The translations under genes and the position numbers were made by a program. Positions 44,542-50,049 of a stretch of 50,049 bases of DNA are shown in pieces. Source of the DNA: an uncultured Agathobacter sp. (GTDB taxonomy: Bacteria; Bacillota; Clostridia; Lachnospirales; Lachnospiraceae); assembly GCA_944381555.1 (NCBI GenBank), contig CALWLL010000048.1, positions 1-50,049 on the forward strand, written 5' to 3'. The notes under the pieces were generated by a model. It made no database searches, was not told the DNA's origin, and saw only the letters and a list, made by a program, of their open reading frames with translations. The first letter of the stretch is position 1. Every line of letters begins with the position of its first letter.

Positions 44542-46266
44542 TTACTCAAACATCTTCATGGTATGTTCTTTTAAATGCGTATTCTTTTCTTCCGCATCTG
44601 CGAGAGAAGTACCTTTCACACCAAAATAAAATTTAATCTTTGGTTCGGTTCCTGACGGACGCACGCAGCACCACGCATTATCACTCAATACATAATAAAA
44701 TACGTTTGAGCTTGGAAGCAGGCTTTTTGTCACTTCACCTGTTCTTACATTTGTTCTTGTACAAGCCTTATAATCAATCACCTCAAGAACTTCATAATCA
44801 CCAATTGCTGCCGGAACCTCTGTACGGGCCTTATTCATAAGTGCTTCAATCTGTGCTGCACCATCGATGCCTTTTAGGGTAAGGGTTGTGATATCCTCTT
44901 TGTAGTAGCCGTATTTCTCATACATTTCAATCATGGCATCCCAAAGCGTCATATTCTTCTTTTTGTAGTATGCAGCCACTTCGCAAAGCATAACAACTGC
45001 TGCCGGAGCATCCTTATCACGAGCATATGTACCCGGCAGACATCCATAGCTTTCTTCCATGCCAAATACATAATTGCGGTCGCCGGTGGCTTCAAATTCA
45101 CGAATCTTCTCACCGATATACTTAAAGCCTGTAAGGGTTTCCATATATTCAACCCCATACGCATTTGCGATTGCCTCGCCCATAGCCGTAGAGACAATGG
45201 ATTCTACAAAAACCGGATTTTCCGGCATTGTGCCCATCTTTGTTCTTTCTGCTAATATGTATTCCGCAATCAGCATTGCAGACATATTGCCTGTAAAGCT
45301 TACATATTCGCCTGATTTTGTGTCTTTGCAGTATACGCCAAGACGGTCCGCATCCGGATCTGTTGCAAGAACAATATCTGCATCTTTTTCCTTTGCCAGT
45401 TTGAGCGCAAGTTCAAACGCAGCCGGATTTTCCGGATTTGGCGCCGGACATGTAGGGAAGTTTCCATCCGCAACAGCCTGCTGCGGTTCCACATATACGT
45501 TTTCAAACCCAAGTTCTGACAATACTCTTGTAACAGGAAGTAAACCGGAGCCATGAAGCGGCGTATATACAATCTTGATATCCTTAGCCATTTCTTTGAT
45601 AATTTCCGGGTGAATGGAAAGAGCGCGTACTGCCTTAAAGTACTCTTCATCAACGGAATCATCCAGTACAACATATAGTCCTGCGGCGATGGCTTCTTCT
45701 TTATCCATAGTCTTTACCATATCAAAAGAAGTAACCTTGGCAACTTCTGCCATAATATTTGCATCATGAGGAGGTGTAATCTGTGCGCCATCCTCCCAAT
45801 ACACTTTATATCCATTGTATTCTCTTGGATTATGGCTTGCCGTAATCACAACACCTGCAAGCGTTCCAAGATGGCGAACAGCAAACGAAAGCATTGGTAC
45901 CGGTCTTAAGTCTCTAAATACATATGTCTTAATGCCATTTGCAGCAAGACAAAGAGCGGTAGCATCTGTAAATTCGTCATGCATATTACGGGAGTCATGC
46001 GCGATAACCACCCCGCGCTCCTGTCCGTTCTGTGCAATAATATAATTTGCCAGTCCCTGGGTAGCCTGACGTACGGTATAGATATTCATACGGTTTGTAC
46101 CCGCTCCGATAACGCCGCGAAGGCCGGCTGTACCAAACTCTAATGTACGGTAAAAACGATCTTCAATTTCTTTCTCATTACCTGCAATCGCTGCAAGTTC
46201 CGCTTTTGTAGCTTCATCAAAATAAGAATCCGTGCACCACTTCTCATACATTGCTCTGTAATCCAT
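44542..46266 (-). CDS. pgcA: Phosphoglucomutase/phosphomannomutase
   Basis: A 574-residue alpha-D-phosphohexomutase that interconverts sugar-6- and sugar-1-phosphates. The phosphoserine is Ser144 in VITASHNPREYNG, the metal loop is ATDPDADRLGV, the sugar loop GMEESYGCLPGTY, and the phosphate loop RPSGTEPKIKFYFG. The N-terminal TLEFGTAGLRG and the length match Bacillus PgcA. It heads a unit with a zinc-ribbon and an LCP gene. Its promoter shares the -35 region with the divergent MerR-methyltransferase gene. Confidence 0.95.
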   Translation of the reverse strand: MDYRAMYEKWCTDSYFDEATKAELAAIAGNEKEIEDRFYRTLEFGTAGLRGVIGAGTNRMNIYTVRQATQGLANYIIAQNGQERGVVIAHDSRNMHDEFTDATALCLAANGIKTYVFRDLRPVPMLSFAVRHLGTLAGVVITASHNPREYNGYKVYWEDGAQITPPHDANIMAEVAKVTSFDMVKTMDKEEAIAAGLYVVLDDSVDEEYFKAVRALSIHPEIIKEMAKDIKIVYTPLHGSGLLPVTRVLSELGFENVYVEPQQAVADGNFPTCPAPNPENPAAFELALKLAKEKDADIVLATDPDADRLGVYCKDTKSGEYVSFTGNMSAMLIAEYILAERTKMGTMPENPVFVESIVSTAMGEAIANAYGVEYMETLTGFKYIGEKIREFEATGDRNYVFGMEESYGCLPGTYARDKDAPAAVVMLCEVAAYYKKKNMTLWDAMIEMYEKYGYYKEDITTLTLKGIDGAAQIEALMNKARTEVPAAIGDYEVLEVIDYKACTRTNVRTGEVTKSLLPSSNVFYYVLSDNAWCCVRPSGTEPKIKFYFGVKGTSLADAEEKNTHLKEHTMKMFE

Positions 46267-46306
46267 AAAATAGCCTCCTATGCATTATATGCCATTATTG
46301 AAAATA

Positions 46307-46335
46307 ATTATAGCACACCAATTAGATTTTGACAA
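46307..46335 (-). promoter_or_regulatory. Promoter of pgm/pgcA
   Basis: Minus-strand TTGTCA (46330-46335), 17 bp, TATAAT (46307-46312). Its -35 occupies the same base pairs as the -35 of the divergent MerR-methyltransferase gene. Confidence 0.75.
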
Positions 46336-46357
46336 ACTTGTTTTATGTATATACAAT
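46329..46357 (+). promoter_or_regulatory. Promoter of the MerR-methyltransferase gene
   Basis: Plus-strand TTGACA (46329-46334), 17 bp, TACAAT (46352-46357). The spacer is 17 bp and not the 19-20 bp typical of promoters that MerR proteins activate. Confidence 0.75.
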
Positions 46358-46403
46358 CTTTTTATAAAATACTGCCATTTTCATTAAGGAGGGAGGCACA
46401 TTC

Positions 46404-47603
46404 ATGAAATTACCGGGCTACTACTCATCCGGCCAATTTGCTCGTATGGCTCAGGTGTCTGTCAGAACCATTCGCTTTTATGATAAACGAAATATATTGA
46501 AGCCATCTTATATTACAGCAAATGGCGCCCGCTTTTATACCGATTCGGATTTTATAAAATTACAGCAGATTCTCTTATTAAAGTATCTGGGATTCTCCTT
46601 GGACGAAATTCAGACAATGACCATCGACGATACAGACTATCACTTTCTGCGCAATTCACTTTCTACACAGAAGAAATTGATTGCTGACAAAATAGAACAG
46701 ATGCAGTTGGTAGAAAATGCGATTGACAGCACCATTTCGGCATTAGAGGACAACCAGCAGATTGACTGGCGTCAAATGCTTCATTTGATCCATTTAACTA
46801 GCATGGAAAAAAGTCTCAAAACCCAGTATGAAAATGCCAACAACATATCTGCCCGCATCCGTCTGCACCGGGATTACTCTGTAAACCCGCAGGGCTGGTT
46901 TCCCTGGTTATATGAAACAGGAATTTCACCATGCCTGCAATCCTTAAGTTCCACGCCGCAGATATTAGAGCTGGGGTGTGGGGACGGCTCTTTGTGGACG
47001 ACCAATATGCATTCCCTTCCAAAAGATATTCACATTACGCTATCCGATATATCAGAAGGTATGATTCGGGACGCAAGAAGAAATCTCGGAAACGACACCA
47101 GATTTTCCTATGAGATAATTGATTGTCACAAAATTCCGTCCGAAGCTCTTGCATATGACATTGTTATTGCAAACCATTTACTTTTTTATTGCGAAGACAT
47201 TAATCAGGTATGCAGAGAAATCAAACGGGTTTTAAAACCAAACGGAGTCCTCATCTGCAGCACCTACAGCGACAGGCATATGAAGGAAATCACAAAACTG
47301 GTACAGGAATTTGATAAACGTATTGTCTTAGCAGCCGAAAACCTATATGAGCGTTTTGGTCTGGATAACGGATATGATATTTTATCAAAACACTTCTCTA
47401 GGGTTTCCACACAACGCTATGACGATTATATTCTCCTTACAACTGGCGCGCCTCTTGTAGAATACATTTTATCCTGTCATGGAAATCAGAATCAATATCT
47501 ATTAGACCGCTATTATGATTTCCGGCAGTTTGTAGAGAAAAAAGTCAAAAATGAGTACCGGATAACCAAAGACGCCGGATTCTTCTTATGTCTGCGCAAT
47601 TGA
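46404..47603 (+). CDS. MerR regulator fused to a SAM-dependent methyltransferase
   Basis: A 399-residue fusion. Residues 6-75 are a MerR winged helix (SGQFARMAQVSVRTIRFYDKRNIL, then YLGFSLDEIQTM). A helix of about 80-130 replaces the usual effector domain or joins dimers. From about 150 a class I methyltransferase follows with motif I at 187-194 (ILELGCGDG), an acidic residue in LSDIS, and ANHLLFYCEDINQVCREIKRVLKPNGVLICSTYSD. The MerR part would let SAM binding or a methylated product affect transcription. AAGGAGGGAGG precedes the ATG. The divergent pgm promoter is a possible target. The substrate is unknown. Confidence 0.9.
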   Translation: MKLPGYYSSGQFARMAQVSVRTIRFYDKRNILKPSYITANGARFYTDSDFIKLQQILLLKYLGFSLDEIQTMTIDDTDYHFLRNSLSTQKKLIADKIEQMQLVENAIDSTISALEDNQQIDWRQMLHLIHLTSMEKSLKTQYENANNISARIRLHRDYSVNPQGWFPWLYETGISPCLQSLSSTPQILELGCGDGSLWTTNMHSLPKDIHITLSDISEGMIRDARRNLGNDTRFSYEIIDCHKIPSEALAYDIVIANHLLFYCEDINQVCREIKRVLKPNGVLICSTYSDRHMKEITKLVQEFDKRIVLAAENLYERFGLDNGYDILSKHFSRVSTQRYDDYILLTTGAPLVEYILSCHGNQNQYLLDRYYDFRQFVEKKVKNEYRITKDAGFFLCLRN

Positions 47604-47605
47604 TG

Positions 47606-47619
47606 TCGACATTTGTCGA
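47606..47619. promoter_or_regulatory. TCGACA/TGTCGA palindrome, Spo0A-box-like
   Basis: TCGACA-TT-TGTCGA directly after the stop of the MerR fusion and 17 bp upstream of a promoter. The half-site TTGTCGA resembles the core of Spo0A boxes (TGTCGAA), differing at the last base. A regulatory role is a guess. Confidence 0.3.
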
Positions 47620-47635
47620 TAGTAATCAGAATCTT

Positions 47636-47664
47636 TTGAAAAATTTGAAATCCGTGACTAAAGT
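47636..47664 (+). promoter_or_regulatory. Promoter of the small coiled-coil gene
   Basis: Plus-strand TTGAAA (47636-47641), 17 bp, TAAAGT (47659-47664). Confidence 0.5.
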
Positions 47665-47747
47665 ACTATTCCCCAACTTGCAATACCATGCTACAATGCC
47701 CTAGTGCGAGTGTGAAACAAGAAATTTTTAGGACAGAGGTATCCCGT

Positions 47748-47888
47748 ATGGCACCAAATGAAAAGACTAACGAAGAATTACTAAAGGAGATTGAAGTTTT
47801 AAAGAAAACTATCAAGGTTCAACAAAACACAATCAACAATTTGCTGAATAAGTATATATTAAATAAAAACACTAAGCACATACAATGA
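47748..47888 (+). CDS. Small coiled-coil protein, 46 residues
   Basis: A short gene with an AGAGGT site 8 nt before the ATG (47748). A longer frame from 47688 has no ribosome site. The protein, MAPNEKTNEELLKEIEVL and onward, is mostly one heptad-patterned helix (LLKEIEVLKKTIKVQQNTI) with a basic C-terminus. It has a candidate promoter and a strong terminator, so it is an isolated unit. I do not recognise it. Confidence 0.55.
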   Translation: MAPNEKTNEELLKEIEVLKKTIKVQQNTINNLLNKYILNKNTKHIQ

Positions 47889-47925
47889 GCTCCGTTTTTT
47901 GAGCATATTCGCATACAACTGAAAC

Positions 47926-47974
47926 GACCGCCACAGCTTAAGTCACTCTCATGACATTAAGTCCGATGGCGGTC
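47926..47974 (+). terminator. Long hairpin terminator after the small gene
   Basis: GACCGCCA (47926-47933) pairs with TGGCGGTC (47967-47974), and the inner CTTAAGTCA pairs with TGACATTAAG through one bulge. A tail TTTCTGTTTT follows. Confidence 0.8.
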
Positions 47975-48047
47975 TTTCTGTTTTACAAATTACCAAATTA
48001 CCTCTTAATATTTCTTATTTTCACGCACGTTTTTCATCTTTACATAT

Positions 48048-48230
48048 CTATTCTTCCAGCATAGCAAAATAACTATCCAGCCTTTCATTCATATTTACGC
48101 TTACTGTTTTCTTTAACCCTTTTCCCTTTAAAATATCAACAGTTTTTGGATATGATACATATAATAATCTCTCGGAATCCTGAGTGATTATAGCCAGTAG
48201 ATGCTGGCATTGGTCTTTGAAAAGTGAATA
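48048..48230 (-). pseudogene. 3' remnant of a truncated gene next to the transposase
   Basis: Sixty sense codons with no start lead to a TAG at 48048. They encode QCQHLLAIITQDSERLLYVS, YPKTVDILKGKGLKK and TVSVNMNERLDSYFAMLEE, which read like real protein. Just upstream in frame is a TAA (48231-48233), and the transposase terminator follows within 20 bp. The 5' part of the gene was probably lost on insertion of the element. The family is not recognised. Confidence 0.5.
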
Positions 48231-48250
48231 TTATCTAAAAAGTGAAAAAT

Positions 48251-48285
48251 AGGCATAAGAAACAGACATAACTGTCGCTATGCCT
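48251..48285 (-). terminator. Terminator of the transposase gene
   Basis: AGGCATA (48251-48257) with TATGCCT (48279-48285), inner ACAG/CTGT, and TATTTTTCACTTTTT on the minus strand. Confidence 0.75.
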
Positions 48286-48313
48286 TACAAAATACGGTAT
48301 AATCCTTATAGGA

Positions 48314-49801
48314 TCATGCTGTTTGTTGAATCAACTTTCTCAGGGTGGATTCGTAGGGCAGATCCCATGCATCAAGATGTTGCAGCATCATGATGTGATA
48401 GAGGCGGCAGTACCACATCTTAGTCGAGCGGTGTCTGCCGCTTTCTAATTGAAAGTCTATTTTCTCACGTTTATTGGAGCGTTCTGCCGATGTCCGGGCA
48501 TTGAATTCTTTTTTCCATTCCTTCGTGTCACGGGGCGGGAAGTTAATCAGTCTTGGGTTATCTTTCATAGCCAGATGAACCGTTCTTCCGTACTTTGAGT
48601 CTGAACATGGGTGTTCACAGGAGCAGCCATATTTCCTGCTGGCCAGAGGGCAGCGGAATTTCAGGCGTGCTTTTGATGGTTCAGAGCCGTCATGGTTCAT
48701 TTTCCGCCCGGTTTTACAGACAGGGACACCATCCTTTCCGATGGTAAAATCATTTTTGTATTTTACTTTGATGCCTCGTTTTTCATTGAGATCGATAAAG
48801 GGTTGGACGTGGTTCCTGTGGCAATAAAGGTAATACGGCATCGCATCATGGGCGGAATCCAGAATCCATTTGGTGACATGAAACTCCGGAAGGAAAGCTT
48901 TCATTCGGAAATAAGTTTCCAGAAAACCATGGGAATCATGTTTGGAAGCAGGATTCAACAAAGGAAAAACAGGAAGGTCGCTTTCCGAGTTGGCAGCGAC
49001 AAGCATATATAAGTCGTAGCCGAAATAAAAGCAGTCTCTGGAAGAATCCCATCCGATATCGCAGTCCGGCTGAGAAAAATACTGTTCACAGTTACAATCC
49101 TTGATCCCTTTGGAAGCACAGTCACAGATCCGGTGTTTCCGTTCCCTTTCAGAGGTGACAACAGGAGTGCCATCTCCGGCAATGGAAAGGGAAGAAGGGT
49201 TGATGAGGCCTTTCTGAACAGAAGGATTCAGGAACTCCTGATGATAGATTTTGAAAAGGGAAGCGTAAGGCTGATCATCTATGGAAAAAGAAGAAGTTTC
49301 CAACTGATTCAATAACTGGTCAATCGTGGTCTTATCAACCGATTCTGCTTTAGAGCCTTTCTGTTTGGGCTTTTTGACTTTCTTCTCTTTGACAGGATGT
49401 ATGTGAGGAGAAAGGTTATCCGAATCAGAATTCCAGAGACGGTCCAGGAAATCATAAAAAGTACCGACACCGGGAGTATCGCCAAACTCAAAACCGCTGA
49501 GAATGGCGTAAAGAGGATTGAATTTTAATTGAGCAGCCCAATCCGTGAGGGAATGAACTTTAAAGTCAATAGACAGCAGATAGGAACGCTGCATGCAGGA
49601 AGGGGTTCTTGGTTTGGGACCAAAGACCGAATATTTTGAACGCAGAAGTTGATCTGTGTAGGAAAGATCCAGATTCCAAAAGCGTTCAATGATATCCCAG
49701 GTGGCTGGTGAAAGTGCATTTGGGTCAGGATAATATTTACGAAGATTTACAGTAACAAAGTTTTGATAGGCGGCATGTCCGCCGGGATTCACAGGTAACA
49801 T
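48314..49801 (-). CDS. DDE transposase
   Basis: A 495-residue transposase with an IS4/IS1182-like layout. The candidate catalytic residues are Asp in SIAGDGTPVV, Asp in WILDSAHDAMPYY, and Glu in NARTSAERSNKREK. A cysteine-rich insert (CDCASKGIKDCNCEQ and CPLASRKYGCSCEHPC) lies between and around them. The N-terminal part (DLSYTDQLLRSKYSVFGPKPRTPSCMQRS) would bind the ends. GGAGGGCG precedes the ATG. The frame is intact, so the element may be active. The family name is tentative. Confidence 0.9.
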   Translation of the reverse strand: MLPVNPGGHAAYQNFVTVNLRKYYPDPNALSPATWDIIERFWNLDLSYTDQLLRSKYSVFGPKPRTPSCMQRSYLLSIDFKVHSLTDWAAQLKFNPLYAILSGFEFGDTPGVGTFYDFLDRLWNSDSDNLSPHIHPVKEKKVKKPKQKGSKAESVDKTTIDQLLNQLETSSFSIDDQPYASLFKIYHQEFLNPSVQKGLINPSSLSIAGDGTPVVTSERERKHRICDCASKGIKDCNCEQYFSQPDCDIGWDSSRDCFYFGYDLYMLVAANSESDLPVFPLLNPASKHDSHGFLETYFRMKAFLPEFHVTKWILDSAHDAMPYYLYCHRNHVQPFIDLNEKRGIKVKYKNDFTIGKDGVPVCKTGRKMNHDGSEPSKARLKFRCPLASRKYGCSCEHPCSDSKYGRTVHLAMKDNPRLINFPPRDTKEWKKEFNARTSAERSNKREKIDFQLESGRHRSTKMWYCRLYHIMMLQHLDAWDLPYESTLRKLIQQTA

Positions 49802-49933
49802 AAAAATCGCCCTCCAGTCGAAAGAAATAAAATATATTCAATCGGCTTCGCCGCAAATTTTTGGCGATTTGTCAAGTACTTTTGGCAAAAAAAGTGGGGG
49901 ATTTTAATAAAAAGGGATCTGATGAATATTCTT

Positions 49934-50018
49934 GTGCGATGAAATCGCACTTCCGGAAATTTGGGAATCAGATGTCCGGAAGTGGAAATCACCTATGTAA
50001 GTATGCGAGTTTACTCGC
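49934..50018. repeat. Cluster of short inverted repeats right of the transposase
   Basis: Three dyads lie close together: GTGCGAT-GAA-ATCGCAC (49934-49950), CACTTCCGGA (49948-49957) with TCCGGAAGTG (49975-49984), and GCGAGT-TT-ACTCGC (50005-50018). They may belong to the end of the insertion sequence or to a terminator of the gene at the window edge. The rest of 49802-50049 shows no confident gene. Confidence 0.5.
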
Positions 50019-50049
50019 GTAATGCTTTATCCAAGCCATATACCTCACG
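50011..50049 (-). CDS. Possible C-terminal end of a gene cut by the window edge
   Basis: The minus strand from the window end reads REVYGLDKALRE and then TAA (50011-50013). The stop lies in a 6-bp dyad. Only 12 residues are visible, so this is a weak call. Confidence 0.2.
   Translation of the reverse strand, partial: REVYGLDKALRE

Larger units (their letters stand above)
48240..49930 (-). mobile_element. Insertion sequence around the transposase (ends not resolved)
   Basis: One transposase gene with its terminator, flanked by a truncated gene on the left and a palindrome-rich stretch on the right. No matching terminal inverted repeats or target duplication could be found by eye, so the limits are approximate. 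Confidence 0.5.

Noticed and set aside
48000-50049. Terminal inverted repeats of the insertion sequence
   Set aside because: Several A/T-rich and GTG-containing stretches look alike at the two sides but are in direct orientation, not inverted. No convincing pair or target duplication was found.
1-50049. CRISPR array, tRNA or rRNA genes
   Set aside because: No regularly spaced repeats, no cloverleaf-like sequence with a CCA or GTTCGA arm, and no rRNA-like stretch were seen.

Overview
The window looks like chromosomal DNA of a low-GC, Gram-positive, endospore-forming gut Clostridia, most likely Lachnospiraceae. The reasons are a complete spoIIA operon (spoIIAA-spoIIAB-sigF), a PdaB-type deacetylase, meso-diaminopimelate dehydrogenase, a T-box leader in front of valS, strong AGGAGG ribosome binding sites and sigma-A promoters close to TTGACA-N17-TATAAT. 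No species is assigned. Almost all genes lie on the minus strand. Only the DtxR-like regulator (8.7 kb), the MerR-methyltransferase (46.4 kb) and one small gene (47.7 kb) read rightward.

Layout: 0.2-1.4 kb carries a cold-shock protein and an MscS channel. 1.5-8.5 kb is an amino-acid biosynthesis operon, leuB-ilvD-ilvB-serC-serA, driven from a promoter divergent to the DtxR-type regulator. 9-12.2 kb holds a chemoreceptor downstream of a family 2 glycosidase. 12.3-14.6 kb holds ddh and an aldo/keto reductase with ferredoxin motifs. 14.6-18.5 kb is a GntR-controlled operon: regulator, two membrane proteins, ABC ATPase and a secreted protein of unknown function. 18.7-20.6 kb has a hemolysin III-like protein, ZupT and a small ferredoxin. 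20.9-25 kb has a second chemoreceptor, a HAD phosphatase and the spoIIA operon. 25.1-28.2 kb has a membrane TPR protein with a zinc ribbon, a 50-residue protein and FapA (DUF342). 28.3-31.9 kb has valS with its T-box, a GtrA protein and a 47-residue membrane peptide. 32-36 kb carries pdaB, mtnN, luxS and pepF, so LuxS and MtnN together recycle S-adenosylhomocysteine. 36-46.3 kb is a cell-envelope and sugar-nucleotide block: GtrA, HAD, UDP-galactopyranose mutase, HtrA, GlmS, a UAP1-like pyrophosphorylase, an LCP protein, a zinc-ribbon protein and phosphoglucomutase. The last 3.7 kb is accessory: a MerR-methyltransferase fusion, a small coiled-coil gene, a truncated gene remnant and a DDE transposase.

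The most unusual signals are not genes. A short intergenic repeat occurs five times between 18.6 and 38.5 kb, each time directly after an intrinsic terminator and before the next minus-strand gene. Perfect palindromes sit at the transcription starts predicted for ddh, zupT, hlyIII and gntR. The promoters of pgm and the MerR-methyltransferase gene face away from each other and share the same -35 bases. No CRISPR array, tRNA or rRNA gene was seen. All functional calls rest on reading motifs by eye; no database search was run.
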